Positions 1 through 8,375 of a stretch of DNA of 64,000 nt are shown here, one piece after another. Within the stretch, counting starts at the first letter, position 1. Every line of letters starts with the position of its first letter. The DNA comes from Bordetella genomosp. 13 (lineage in GTDB: Bacteria; Pseudomonadota; Gammaproteobacteria; Burkholderiales; Burkholderiaceae_B): contig NZ_CP021111.1 of assembly GCF_002119665.1 (NCBI RefSeq), forward strand, positions 1,860,001 to 1,924,000, in the 5' to 3' direction. Position numbers and translations under genes: made by a program. Below the pieces are notes generated by a model. The model was not told where the DNA came from and searched no databases. It worked only from the letters and a program-made list of their open reading frames with translations.

Positions 1-825
1 GCGGTCAGCCTGGCCGCGAGGTCCGACCATCCCGTCTCACGCGCACTGGCCGTGGCCGCCGACGCGCCCGAAGCGCTGCCGGTGGACGACTTCGCCGCCC
101 TGCCCGGCCGCGGCGTCAGCGGCCGCATCGGCGCCGAGACCATGTACCTGGGCAACCGGCGGCTGATGCGCGAACTGGGCCTGGCGGACGCCGCGCTCGA
201 GGCCCGCATCGACGCCCTGGAGCAGGACGGCAAGACCGCCGTGGCCTTGGCGGCCGGCGGCCAGGTGCTGCTGGTGGCCGCCGTGGCCGACACGCTGCGG
301 CCAGGCAGCGCCGAGGCCGTGGCCGATCTGCACACGCTGGGCGTGCGCACGCTGATGCTCAGCGGCGACAACGCCCGCACCGTGCGCGCCATGGCCGACC
401 GGGCCGGCATCGACGAGGCCCGCGGCGACCTGCTGCCGGAAGACAAGCTGGCCGCCATCGAGAGCAAGCTCGGCACCCGGGGCCGCGTGGGCATGGTGGG
501 CGACGGCATCAACGATGCGCCCGCGCTGGCGCGCGCCGACATCGGCTTTGCCATGGGCGCGGCCGGCACGGGCACCGCCATCGAGACCGCCGACGTGGCG
601 CTGATGGACGACGACCTGCGCAAGATCGGCACTTTCGTGCGCCTGTCGCGCGCCACGCACCGCGTACTGATGCAGAACATCGCGCTGGCGCTGGGCATCA
701 AGGCCCTGTTCCTGGTGCTGGCGGTGTCCGGCCACGCGACGCTGTGGATGGCCGTGTTCGCCGACGTGGGCGCCGCGCTGCTGGTGGTAGCCAACGGGTT
801 GCGCCTGCTGCGGGCCGCCAAATAA
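1..825 (+). CDS. P1B-type heavy-metal ATPase (Zn/Cd/Pb exporter type), 3' part
   Basis: The gene enters from the left edge, so only the last 274 residues are present. The family pumps soft metal cations out across the inner membrane using ATP. The reading begins in the nucleotide-binding domain: the His-Pro locus (SDHP) is at residues 9-12 of the visible part and the hinge motif GDGINDAP begins at residue 167. Two C-terminal membrane segments follow. Lys234 in the seventh segment and Asp255 in the eighth (ADVGA) match the metal-site Lys/Asp of the ZntA/CadA subgroup, not the Met/Ser pattern of copper pumps. The phosphorylation motif and N-terminal metal-binding region lie outside the window. 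Specificity is inferred from these two residues. Confidence 0.9.
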   Translation, partial: AVSLAARSDHPVSRALAVAADAPEALPVDDFAALPGRGVSGRIGAETMYLGNRRLMRELGLADAALEARIDALEQDGKTAVALAAGGQVLLVAAVADTLRPGSAEAVADLHTLGVRTLMLSGDNARTVRAMADRAGIDEARGDLLPEDKLAAIESKLGTRGRVGMVGDGINDAPALARADIGFAMGAAGTGTAIETADVALMDDDLRKIGTFVRLSRATHRVLMQNIALALGIKALFLVLAVSGHATLWMAVFADVGAALLVVANGLRLLRAAK

Positions 826-931
826 CTTGCGGTTTGCAAGTCAGCATTTCTTATTCTTTGTGGAACAATGGCACGGTGGTTACAGTGAGCCCCCTTTATC
901 CTTTCGGTGAACGTCCACCTGGAGTTCCACG

Positions 932-1717
932 ATGAAATTCTCTGTCCGCACTTTGCTCGTCGCCGGCGTCATGCAGCTGGCCGCCCTGGGCGCCGCCCAT
1001 GCCCAGTCCGAACTGGACGCCATCAAGAAGGCCGGCGCCATCAAGATCGGCACCGAAGGCACCTATGCGCCCTTCACTTTCCATGACGCCTCGGGCCTGA
1101 CCGGCTTCGACGTAGAGATCGGCCGCGCCATCGCGCAGCAGCTCGGCGTGAAGGCCGAGTTCATCGAAGGCAAGTGGGACGGCCTGATCGCGGGCCTGGA
1201 CGTCAAGCGCTACGACGTGGTCATCAACCAGGTCGGCATCACCGAGGCCCGCCAGGCCAAGTACGACTTCTCGGATCCGTACATCTCCTCGCCCGCCGCC
1301 CTGATCGTGCGCAACGACAACAAGGACATCAAGACCTTCGCCGACCTGAAGGGCAAGCGCTCGGCCAACACGCTGACCAGCAACTTCGGCAAGCTGGCGC
1401 AGAGCTACGGCGCCGAGATCGTGCCGGTGCAGGGCTTCAACGAGTCCGTGGACCTGCTGCTGTCGCGGCGCGTGGACGCCACCGTCAACGACAAGCTGTC
1501 GTACCTGGACTTCAAGAAGCAGAAGCCCAATGCGCCCGTGCAGGCCGTGGCCTATGCCGAAGGCAAGGACCTGAACGCGTCGGGCGTGCTGATGCGCAAG
1601 AACAACCCCGAGCTGCGCGAGGCCATCAACAAGGCGCTGGCAACCATCAAGTCGGACGGCACCTACAAGAAGATCTCCGAGAAGTACTTCGGCACCGACC
1701 TGACCACCGCCCAGTAA
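932..1717 (+). CDS. Amino-acid ABC transporter periplasmic binding protein, cystine (TcyA/FliY) type
   Basis: This is a family-3 periplasmic solute-binding protein of 261 residues. A signal peptide ends at about Ala24 (AHA before Gln25). The mature start has the family signature GTEGTYAPFTF, followed by GFDVEIGRAIA and the acid-rich stretch DVVINQVGIT typical of cystine-binding members. A GGAG Shine-Dalgarno sequence at 921-924 supports the ATG. The permease and ATPase genes follow directly on the same strand, so the three genes form one uptake operon. Cystine as the ligand is inferred from similarity of the binding-loop motifs; another small polar amino acid is possible. Confidence 0.92.
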   Translation: MKFSVRTLLVAGVMQLAALGAAHAQSELDAIKKAGAIKIGTEGTYAPFTFHDASGLTGFDVEIGRAIAQQLGVKAEFIEGKWDGLIAGLDVKRYDVVINQVGITEARQAKYDFSDPYISSPAALIVRNDNKDIKTFADLKGKRSANTLTSNFGKLAQSYGAEIVPVQGFNESVDLLLSRRVDATVNDKLSYLDFKKQKPNAPVQAVAYAEGKDLNASGVLMRKNNPELREAINKALATIKSDGTYKKISEKYFGTDLTTAQ

Positions 1718-1732
1718 TAGACCCGCGCCCCG

Positions 1733-2437
1733 ATGCCCCAGGATAACGCCACGCTGGTACCGGCATGGCTGCAGTTGATGGCCGACTCGTTCTGGCCGCT
1801 GCTGCAGGCCGGCCTGACATTCACCGTTCCGCTGACTCTGCTGTCCTTCGCCGCCGGCCTGGTGCTGGCGTTCGTGGTGGCGCTGATACGGCTGTTCGGC
1901 CCGTGGCCCCTGGTGGCGCTGGTGCGCTTCTACGTGTGGCTGATCCGGGGCACGCCGCTGCTGGTGCAGCTGTTCGTGATCTTCTACGGGCTGCCCAGCG
2001 TGGGCATCGTGCTCGATCCGCTGCCCGCGGCGCTGATCGGCTTCACGCTCAACGTGGGCGCCTATAACTCAGAGGTGATACGCGCGGCCATCGAGTCGAT
2101 TTCCAAGGGCCAATGGGAGGCCGCGTATTCGCTCAGCATGACGCGCGGCCAGGCCATGCGCCGCACCATCCTGCCGCAGGCCGCGCGCGTGGCCGTGCCG
2201 CCGCTGGCCAATTCCTTCATCTCGCTGGTCAAGGATACGTCGCTGGCCGCCGTGCTGACGGTGCCCGAGATCTTCCAGGCCGCGCAGCGCATCGCCGCCG
2301 TCACGTACGAACCCCTGATCCTGTACGTCGAGGCCGCGCTGATCTACCTGGCCTTCAGTTCGGTGCTGTCCGCGCTGCAGACTCGTCTGGAGCGACGCTA
2401 CGGGCAACATGCCGCCTTTGCCGGAACGCTGCGATGA
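1733..2437 (+). CDS. Amino-acid ABC transporter permease (TcyB type)
   Basis: This is a 234-residue inner-membrane permease of the His/Glu/Gln/Arg/opine family, with about five hydrophobic segments. The cytoplasmic EAA-like loop reads EAAYSLSMTRGQAMRRTILPQA, split here as EAAYSLSMTRG followed by QAMRRTILPQA, and is the ATPase contact site. RGTPLLVQL in the second third is another family hallmark. The gene starts 15 bases after the binding protein and its stop overlaps the ATPase start by four bases (ATGA), which indicates translational coupling. It probably works as a homodimer because there is no second permease gene. Confidence 0.93.
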   Translation: MPQDNATLVPAWLQLMADSFWPLLQAGLTFTVPLTLLSFAAGLVLAFVVALIRLFGPWPLVALVRFYVWLIRGTPLLVQLFVIFYGLPSVGIVLDPLPAALIGFTLNVGAYNSEVIRAAIESISKGQWEAAYSLSMTRGQAMRRTILPQAARVAVPPLANSFISLVKDTSLAAVLTVPEIFQAAQRIAAVTYEPLILYVEAALIYLAFSSVLSALQTRLERRYGQHAAFAGTLR

Positions 2438-3219
2438 TACGGCTGCAGTCCATCTCCAAGACCTTCGACGGCAACCAGGTGCTGCATGGCGTGGACGTCG
2501 ACATCCCCGAAGGCAGCGTCACGGCGCTGATCGGACCCTCCGGCAGCGGCAAGAGCACGCTGCTGCGCTGCGTGAACCTGCTCGAGGTTCCCGAGGCGGG
2601 CGACCTGACCCTGGGCCAGGAAGCACTGCGCTTCACGGCCTCGCCGCCCTCGCTCGAGGCCGTGCAGCGCATCCGCCGCCAGACCGGCATGGTGTTCCAG
2701 AACTTCCAGCTGTTCCCGCACCAGACGGTGGTGGCCAACGTGATGGAAGGTTTGATCACGGTGCAGAAGTGGGACAAGGCCCGCGCCCGCCAGCGTGCCC
2801 TGGACCTGCTGGAAAAAGTGGGCATGTCGGCCAAGGCCGACGCCTGGCCGGCCACGCTGTCGGGTGGACAGCAGCAGCGCGTGGCCATCGCCCGCGCGCT
2901 GGCGCCCTCGCCGCGCGTGCTGCTGTGCGACGAGCCTACGTCGGCGCTGGACCCGACGCTGGCCGAGGAAGTGGTGGACGTGCTGCGCCGGCTGGCCGCC
3001 GAAGGCATGACCATGCTGATGGCCACTCACGACCTGCGCCTGGCCGCGGCCATCGCGCATCAGGTCATCTTCCTGGAAGCCGGCAAGGTGGTCGAGACCG
3101 GCTCGCCGCGACAGCTGTTCACCCGTCCGGCCGACCCGCGCACCGCCGCCTTCGTGTCCACGCTGACGCAAAGCAGCCTGCCCGAGGAATGGACCCGGCC
3201 GATCGCCGCCGGCCAATAG
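2434..3219 (+). CDS. Amino-acid ABC transporter ATP-binding protein (TcyC type)
   Basis: This cytoplasmic ATPase of 261 residues energises the cystine-type importer. Walker A (GPSGSGKST) is at residues 34-42, the Q-loop is in MVFQNFQLFPH, the signature LSGGQ is at 142-146, Walker B ends at Asp166-Glu167, and the switch histidine is in ATHDL. The chosen ATG overlaps the permease stop by four bases. The reading frame is open further upstream, but that extension lies wholly inside the permease gene and starts without a family counterpart, so I reject it. No other ATPase is needed for the system. Confidence 0.94.
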   Translation: MIRLQSISKTFDGNQVLHGVDVDIPEGSVTALIGPSGSGKSTLLRCVNLLEVPEAGDLTLGQEALRFTASPPSLEAVQRIRRQTGMVFQNFQLFPHQTVVANVMEGLITVQKWDKARARQRALDLLEKVGMSAKADAWPATLSGGQQQRVAIARALAPSPRVLLCDEPTSALDPTLAEEVVDVLRRLAAEGMTMLMATHDLRLAAAIAHQVIFLEAGKVVETGSPRQLFTRPADPRTAAFVSTLTQSSLPEEWTRPIAAGQ

Positions 3220-3249
3220 CGACTAGGGCCGTGCGACCGGCGCGGCCCG

Positions 3250-3552
3250 TCAGCCCTCTTTCTTCTTCCCGTCGATATGGCCCAGGTCGCGGCCCGGGTC
3301 CATGCGGTCGCGGACCCGCTGCTTGAGCGTCTTCGCATCGGGAAAGCCGCCATCGGTCTGGCGGTCCCACAGCAGTTGGTCTTCGTAATGGATGCGGAAC
3401 ACCCCGCCCGTTCCCGGCAACAGGGCGACCTCGCCCAGGTCGGTGGAAAACGTGGACAGCAGTTCCTGCGCCATCCAGGCCGCGCGCAGCAGCCATTGAC
3501 ATTGGGTGCAGTACTGGATGGCGATGCGCGGACGCGTTGCGGGGATATCCAT
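3250..3552 (-). CDS. SelW/SelT/SelH-type Rdx family protein
   Basis: This is a 100-residue thioredoxin-like protein of the Rdx family (selenoprotein W related). The redox pair Cys15-Thr-Gln-Cys18 lies in the first beta-alpha turn (IQYCTQCQW), where eukaryotic members carry CxxU. The family half GEVALLPGTGGVFRIHY is clear. The C-terminus is lysine-rich (GKKKEG). Bacterial members are small cytoplasmic proteins of unclear substrate, presumed to act in thiol redox chemistry. It converges on the ABC operon, ending 30 bases from it, and is divergent from the LysR gene. Confidence 0.88.
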   Translation of the reverse strand: MDIPATRPRIAIQYCTQCQWLLRAAWMAQELLSTFSTDLGEVALLPGTGGVFRIHYEDQLLWDRQTDGGFPDAKTLKQRVRDRMDPGRDLGHIDGKKKEG

Positions 3553-3698
3553 GGCGTGTCATCGGCCGCGCGGCTTGGCGTGCGGCCGGCAACATGCGGG
3601 CCCCTGCGCGGCGCTCCTTTCGAACGGATTGTGCCACGCGGCGCAACGCGGCCCTGGCTCAGGCACAGCCTGAGCCACCGCGTGCTACGCTCGGCGCC

Positions 3699-4595
3699 AT
3701 GCGCTTCGATCTCACCGATCTGCGGTTGTGCCTGGACGTCCAGGAGACCGGCACCATCACGGCCGCTGCGGCCCGTTCGCACATGACGCTGGCCGCGGCC
3801 AGCGAGCGCATACGCGGCATGGAGGATGCGTTGGGCGTGCCGCTGATGACGCGCAAGCGCCGCGGCGTGGAGTTGACCCCGGCCGGCCGCACCCTGGCGC
3901 ACCACGCCCGCACGGTCCTGCTGCAGATGGACCGCCTGCGCGGCGACCTCGAGCAATACGGCCACGGGCTCAGGGGCCACGTGCGCCTGCAATGCAACAC
4001 CTCGGCGCTCAGCGAGTATCTGCCCGAATCGCTGGCGGCCTTCCTGGCCGGGCATCGCGCCATCTCCATCGACCTGGAAGAACGCGTCAGCCGCGACATC
4101 GCCGACTCCCTGCGCGCCGGCCTGTGCGACATCGGCGTGCTGGCCGACTCGGCCGATCTGCACGGCCTGCAAGTGCATCCGTTCCGCCCCGACCCGCTGA
4201 CGCTGATCGTGCCGCGCGACCACGAGCTGGCCCAGCGTGGCCGTGTCAGCCTGTCCGAGGTGGCCCACCTCGATTTCGTCGGCCTGGCCGAAGGCAGCGC
4301 GCTGCAGGCCCACGTCGCGGGCCACGCGCGGCGCGCCGGCAAGCCGCTGGCCTACCGCATCCGCCTGCGCAGCCTGGAGGCCGTGTGCCGGATGGTGGGC
4401 CAGGGCATCGGCATCGGCGTGGTGCCGCGCGCCGCGGCGCTGCGCCACGCGCGCGGCGCCGGCATCCGCCGCGTCGCCCTGACCGACCCGTGGGCCCGGC
4501 GCACCCTGGTGCTGGCCGTGCGCGATGCCGCCGAACTGCCCGGCTACGTGGTCGAACTGATGCGGCACATCCTGGCCGGGGCCGCGCCACCGTAG
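3699..4595 (+). CDS. LysR-family transcriptional regulator
   Basis: This is a 298-residue regulator with an N-terminal winged helix-turn-helix (about residues 5-62, including GTITAAAARSHMTLAAASERI) and a periplasmic-binding-like effector domain. The start MRFDLTDLRLCLDV matches where family members begin. A longer open frame upstream runs antisense to the SelW-like gene and is rejected. The effector domain carries VGLAEGSALQ and IGIGVVPRAA motifs of the subfamily often annotated as activating its own locus. The divergent neighbour is the SelW-like gene and a Bug gene converges on it, so the target is not obvious. Confidence 0.9.
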   Translation: MRFDLTDLRLCLDVQETGTITAAAARSHMTLAAASERIRGMEDALGVPLMTRKRRGVELTPAGRTLAHHARTVLLQMDRLRGDLEQYGHGLRGHVRLQCNTSALSEYLPESLAAFLAGHRAISIDLEERVSRDIADSLRAGLCDIGVLADSADLHGLQVHPFRPDPLTLIVPRDHELAQRGRVSLSEVAHLDFVGLAEGSALQAHVAGHARRAGKPLAYRIRLRSLEAVCRMVGQGIGIGVVPRAAALRHARGAGIRRVALTDPWARRTLVLAVRDAAELPGYVVELMRHILAGAAPP

Positions 4596-4634
4596 TAGTA
4601 CCCGGCGCCCCCTCGGCATGACGGAAACGCCGGC

Positions 4635-5630
4635 CTATTCGACGCTGGCGCCGGACTTGCGCACCACCTCGGCCCAGCGCGGTATCTCCGCGGCCATCAG
4701 CTCGCGCAGCTGTTCGGGCGTGCTGCCCACGAGTTCCATGCCCATGGTCTTGCCCAGCTTCTCCTGCACGTCCGGCTCCTTCAGGATGGCGGCGATCTCG
4801 CGCGAGAGGCGGTCCACCACGGGCTTGGGCGTGCCCTTGGGCGCATACACCGCCTGCCACGAGGCCACGTCGAAGCCAGGCACGCCGGCCTCTTCCATGG
4901 TCGGCGTGTCCGGCGCCAGCCTGATGCGGTTCTTCGTGGTGACCGCCAGCAGCTTCAGCTTGCCGGTCTGCAGCAGCGGCAAGGCGGCGGTCATCTGGTC
5001 GAACATGAACGTGACCGCGCCCGACGACACGTCGACCATGGCGGGCGGCGTGCCCTTGTACGGCACATGCGTCAGCGGCACGCCTATCATGCCGGCGAAC
5101 AGCTCGCCGGTCAGGTGGGTCGATGTGCCCGCCCCGGAGGACGCGAAGGTGCGCTTAGTCGGATCGCGCTTGAGCAGCGCGACCAGGTCGGCCACCGAGT
5201 TCACGCCCAGATTCGGATCGACCAGCAGCACGTTGGGCAGCGTGGCGACCAGCGAAACGGGCTCGAAGTCCTTGACCGGGTCGTATTTCAGGCTCTTGTA
5301 CAGGCTGGCGTTGATGGCGTGCGTGCTGATGGTGCCGCCGAACAGCGTATACCCGTCCGGCGTGGCCTTGGCCACATAGGCGGCGCCGATGCCGCCTGCC
5401 GCGCCGGGCCGGTTCTCCACCACGACGCTCTGGTGCAGGCGCTCGCCCAGTTTCTGGGCCAGCACGCGGCCGACCACGTCGGTCGAGCCGCCCACGGTGA
5501 ACGGCACCACGTAGCTGATGGGCTTGTCGGCGGGCCATTCGGCGTGCGCGGGCAGGCTCAGCGTGCCCAGCGCGGCGGCCAGCACGGTGGCCAGGGGAAC
5601 TGCCGCGAGGCGGCGGCGGATAGCTTGCAT
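4635..5630 (-). CDS. Bug/TctC-family periplasmic solute receptor
   Basis: This is a 331-residue tripartite-tricarboxylate-type receptor of the Bug family. A signal peptide ends near AHA (about residue 30). The carboxylate-binding loops are visible: VVPFTVGGSTDVVGR near the start of the mature protein and NRPGAAGG followed by ATPDGYTL. An AGGAGA Shine-Dalgarno sequence lies just before the ATG. It is the last gene of a three-gene unit after the IlvD/Edd dehydratase and the RraA-like protein, so the natural ligand may be the sugar acid or related carboxylate that those enzymes handle. No TctA/TctB membrane partner is nearby. Confidence 0.92.
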   Translation of the reverse strand: MQAIRRRLAAVPLATVLAAALGTLSLPAHAEWPADKPISYVVPFTVGGSTDVVGRVLAQKLGERLHQSVVVENRPGAAGGIGAAYVAKATPDGYTLFGGTISTHAINASLYKSLKYDPVKDFEPVSLVATLPNVLLVDPNLGVNSVADLVALLKRDPTKRTFASSGAGTSTHLTGELFAGMIGVPLTHVPYKGTPPAMVDVSSGAVTFMFDQMTAALPLLQTGKLKLLAVTTKNRIRLAPDTPTMEEAGVPGFDVASWQAVYAPKGTPKPVVDRLSREIAAILKEPDVQEKLGKTMGMELVGSTPEQLRELMAAEIPRWAEVVRKSGASVE

Positions 5631-5747
5631 GACTGTCTCCTGTACTTGTAGATATGAGCCCGCGCGGATGGCGGATCGGTACTGCCAGTGACTGCCGGCG
5701 CCGGCCGCCGCACTTGCGCGGCCGGCGACGTCAAAGCGGTCGAGGCG

Positions 5748-6467
5748 TCAACGCCCCTGCTCTGCGCGCCAGGCGGCGAACTTCTCGCGCGTGCCGGGAT
5801 CGGTGGGCGGATACAGGCCCAGGATGGAGCTGCCCCGCAGCACCTCGCCGGTGACGAAGTCCTCGAACGCGGTCATCTCCACGGCCTCGACCGCGATCTT
5901 GTCGGCCAGCGCGGCCGGGATGACCACCACGCCCTCGCCGTCGCCCACCACCACGTCGCCCGGGAAAACCGCCACGTCGCCGCAGCCGATGGGCACGTTC
6001 ACGTCCAACGCCTGGTGCAGCGTCAGATTGGTGGGCGCGGACGGCCGCTGATGGTACGAGGGAATCGCCAGCCGCGCGACCTCGGGCGAATCGCGAAAGC
6101 CGCCGTCGGTGACCACGCCCGCCACGCCGCGCTTCATCAGCCGCGTCACCAGGATGGACCCGGCCGAGGCGGCGCGCGCGTCCTTGCGGCTGTCGATGAC
6201 CATCACCGCCCCCTCGGGGCAGGTCTCGACGGCCACGCGCTGCGGGTGCGAACGGTCCTCGAACACCTTGATGGGGTTCAGGTCTTCGCGGGCCGGGATA
6301 TAACGCAGCGTGTAGGCCGGGCCCACCATGTTGGGCAACGCCGGATTGAGAGGATGGACGTCCTGGATGAACTGGTTGCGCAGGCCGCGCTTGAACAGCG
6401 CGGTGCACAGCGTGGCGGTGCTGACGCCCATCAGGCGGGCGCGGGTTTCTGCAGCGAGTTGGGACAC
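5748..6467 (-). CDS. RraA-family protein (aldolase/lyase-like)
   Basis: This 239-residue protein belongs to the RraA/HMG-aldolase fold. Motifs include STATLCTALFKRG near the N-terminus, VIDSRKDARAA, VVTDGGFRDS and GCGDVAVFPGDVVVGD with the metal/substrate-binding Asp-Gly-Gly-x-Arg-Asp element. I chose the GTG at 6467 because a perfect GGAGG (6473-6477 on this strand) sits five bases before it. An ATG at 6515 is also in frame, four bases after the dehydratase stop, but lacks such a site. True RraA regulates RNase E. Members next to sugar-acid dehydratases more probably act as aldolases or lyases on 2-keto-3-deoxy acids; that role here is inferred from context. Confidence 0.85.
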   Translation of the reverse strand: MSQLAAETRARLMGVSTATLCTALFKRGLRNQFIQDVHPLNPALPNMVGPAYTLRYIPAREDLNPIKVFEDRSHPQRVAVETCPEGAVMVIDSRKDARAASAGSILVTRLMKRGVAGVVTDGGFRDSPEVARLAIPSYHQRPSAPTNLTLHQALDVNVPIGCGDVAVFPGDVVVGDGEGVVVIPAALADKIAVEAVEMTAFEDFVTGEVLRGSSILGLYPPTDPGTREKFAAWRAEQGR

Positions 6468-6472
6468 GAAGG

Positions 6473-6477
6473 CCTCC
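6473..6477 (-). promoter_or_regulatory. Shine-Dalgarno GGAGG deciding a GTG start
   Basis: A perfect GGAGG precedes the GTG at 6467 by five bases. It lies within the first codons of the longer alternative reading and argues for the shorter RraA-family protein. Confidence 0.65.
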
Positions 6478-6519
6478 GGGTGCGATGCGGCGCCGGCCCG
6501 CAGGGCGCGGCGCATGGGA

Positions 6520-8253
6520 TCAGAAAATGGCGGGCTCGGGCACGGCGGCGCCGAAGCCGGTTTCCAGGAAATCGAAATCGCAGCCCTCGTTGGCCTGCAG
6601 GATGTGCTGGCTGTAGATCCAGCCATAGCCGCGCTCGTAGCGGCGCGGCGGCCGGGTCCAGGCGGCGCGGCGCGCGGCCAGTTCCTCGTCGCTGACGTTC
6701 AGGTGGATGCGGCGCGCCGGCACGTCGACGGTGATGAGATCGCCCGTGCGCACCAGGGCCAGCGGCCCGCCCACGTACGACTCGGGCGCCGCGTGCAGGA
6801 TGCAGGCGCCGTAGCTGGTGCCGCTCATGCGCGCGTCGGACAGCCGCAGCATGTCGCGCACGCCCTGCTTCACCAGCTTCACGGGTATGGGCAGCATGCC
6901 CCACTCGGGCATGCCCGGGCCGCCCTGCGGTCCGGCGTTGCGCAGGATCATGATGTGGTCGGCGGTGACGTCCAGATTCTCGTCGTCCACCGCGGCCTTC
7001 ATGCTGGGATAGTCGTCGAACACCAGGGCCGGGCCGGTGTGCCGCAGGTACCGCGGCGCGCAGGCGCTGGGCTTGATCACGCAGCCGTCGGGGGCGATGT
7101 TGCCGCGCAATACCGCCAGCGCGCCTTCGTCGTAGATGGCGTTGTCCAGCGGACGGATCACGTCGTCGTTGTAGACCTCGGCGCCGGCCAGGTTCTCGCC
7201 CAGCGTGCGGCCGGTGACGGTCATGGCCGACAGGTCCAGGTGCCGCGCGCCCAGCCGCGTCATCAGGCCGGGCAGGCCGCCCGCGTAATAGAAGTCTTCC
7301 ATCAGGTAGGTGCTGCCGCTGGGCCGGATGTTGGCGATGACGGGCACCTTGCGGCTGGCCGCGTCGAAGTCGTCCAGGCCCACCGCACAGCCCGCGCGGC
7401 GCGACATGGCGACCAGGTGCACGATGGCGTTGGTGGAACAGCCCATGGCCATGGCGACGTTGATGGCGTTGTGGAAGGATGCGGGCGTGAGGATGCGCTG
7501 CGGCGTCAGGTCTTCCCAGACCATCTGCACGGCGCGCCGCCCGCATTCGGCGGCCATGCGCATGTGATTGACGTCGGCCGCCGGAATCGACGAGGCCCCG
7601 GGCAGCGTCATGCCGATGGCTTCGGCGATGGCCGTCATGGTGCTGGCGGTGCCCATGGTCATGCAGGTGCCATAGCTGCGCGCAATGCCGCCTTCCACCT
7701 CTGTCCACTCGGCCTGGCTGATGTTGCCGGCGCGGCGTTCGTCCCACAGCTTCCAGGCATCGGAGCCCGAACCCAGCACCTTGCCCTTCCAGTTGCCGCG
7801 CAGCATGGGGCCGGCCGGCACGTACACGCACGGAAGCCCGGCGCTGATGGCGCCCATCAACAGGCCAGGCGTGGTCTTGTCGCAGCCGCCCATCAGCACC
7901 GCCCCATCCACCGGGTGGCTGCGCAGCAGTTCCTCCGTTTCCATGGCCAGGAAGTTGCGATAGAGCATGGTGGTCGGCTTGACGAACGATTCCGACACCG
8001 AGATGGCCGGCAGCTCCACCGGAAAGCCGCCGGCCTGCAGCACGCCCCGCTTGACGTCGTCCACGCGCTGCTTGAAATGGCTGTGGCAGGGGTTGAGGTC
8101 GGACCAGGTGTTGATGATGGCGATAACCGGGCGGCCGGCCCAGTCTTGCGGGCCGTAGCCCATCTGCATCATGCGCGAGCGATGGCCGAACGAACGCAGA
8201 TCGTCGTGGGCCATCCAGCGGGCGCTGCGCAGGTCTTCGTAGGAGCGGGTCAT
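6520..8253 (-). CDS. IlvD/Edd-family sugar-acid dehydratase
   Basis: This is a 577-residue iron-sulfur dehydratase of the dihydroxy-acid/phosphogluconate dehydratase family. The three cluster cysteines are Cys56 (NPCHSH), Cys124 (GGCDKT) and Cys196 (GTCMTMGTAST), and the C-terminal substrate-binding segment DARMSGTSYG is intact. The pattern is that of pentonate/hexonate dehydratases (L-arabonate, D-xylonate and similar), which yield 2-keto-3-deoxy acids. It is not the biosynthetic IlvD, being in an operon with an RraA-like protein and a Bug receptor and facing a GntR regulator. The exact substrate cannot be read from sequence. No clear Shine-Dalgarno sequence precedes the ATG. Confidence 0.92.
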   Translation of the reverse strand: MTRSYEDLRSARWMAHDDLRSFGHRSRMMQMGYGPQDWAGRPVIAIINTWSDLNPCHSHFKQRVDDVKRGVLQAGGFPVELPAISVSESFVKPTTMLYRNFLAMETEELLRSHPVDGAVLMGGCDKTTPGLLMGAISAGLPCVYVPAGPMLRGNWKGKVLGSGSDAWKLWDERRAGNISQAEWTEVEGGIARSYGTCMTMGTASTMTAIAEAIGMTLPGASSIPAADVNHMRMAAECGRRAVQMVWEDLTPQRILTPASFHNAINVAMAMGCSTNAIVHLVAMSRRAGCAVGLDDFDAASRKVPVIANIRPSGSTYLMEDFYYAGGLPGLMTRLGARHLDLSAMTVTGRTLGENLAGAEVYNDDVIRPLDNAIYDEGALAVLRGNIAPDGCVIKPSACAPRYLRHTGPALVFDDYPSMKAAVDDENLDVTADHIMILRNAGPQGGPGMPEWGMLPIPVKLVKQGVRDMLRLSDARMSGTSYGACILHAAPESYVGGPLALVRTGDLITVDVPARRIHLNVSDEELAARRAAWTRPPRRYERGYGWIYSQHILQANEGCDFDFLETGFGAAVPEPAIF

Positions 8254-8304
8254 GTCTGGCGGGCTGGGGCGGCAGCGAAACTAGTTGGAGTCGGTGGATT
8301 GAAA

Positions 8305-8320
8305 CACTAATATATTAGTG
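8305..8320. promoter_or_regulatory. Perfect 16-bp palindrome, probable GntR operator
   Basis: CACTAATATATTAGTG is a perfect inverted repeat in the 122-base gap between the divergent dehydratase and GntR genes. It is AT-rich in a GC-rich surrounding and would overlap promoter elements in either direction. FadR/FCD-type regulators bind such dyads. The assignment to the adjacent regulator is inferred. Confidence 0.65.
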
Positions 8321-8375
8321 CGTCAATGCAAGCCCACCCCGGTACAATCCCTAGGCCCTAACCCCGTTATCGCAC

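Noticed and set aside
824..842. Small hairpin CTTGC/GCAAG after the P-type ATPase
   Set aside because: The stem is only five pairs with no T run directly after it; too weak to call a terminator.
3060..4619. Long minus-strand open frame across the LysR and SelW regions
   Set aside because: Composition is repetitive Ala/Gly/Arg/Gln and it runs opposite a convincing LysR gene; no ribosome site or motif supports it.
6328..8310. Very long open frame on the plus strand opposite the dehydratase and RraA genes
   Set aside because: It is a shadow created by high GC and third-position bias. Its translation is His/Ala/Gly/Arg-rich with no domain, while the minus strand encodes clear enzymes.
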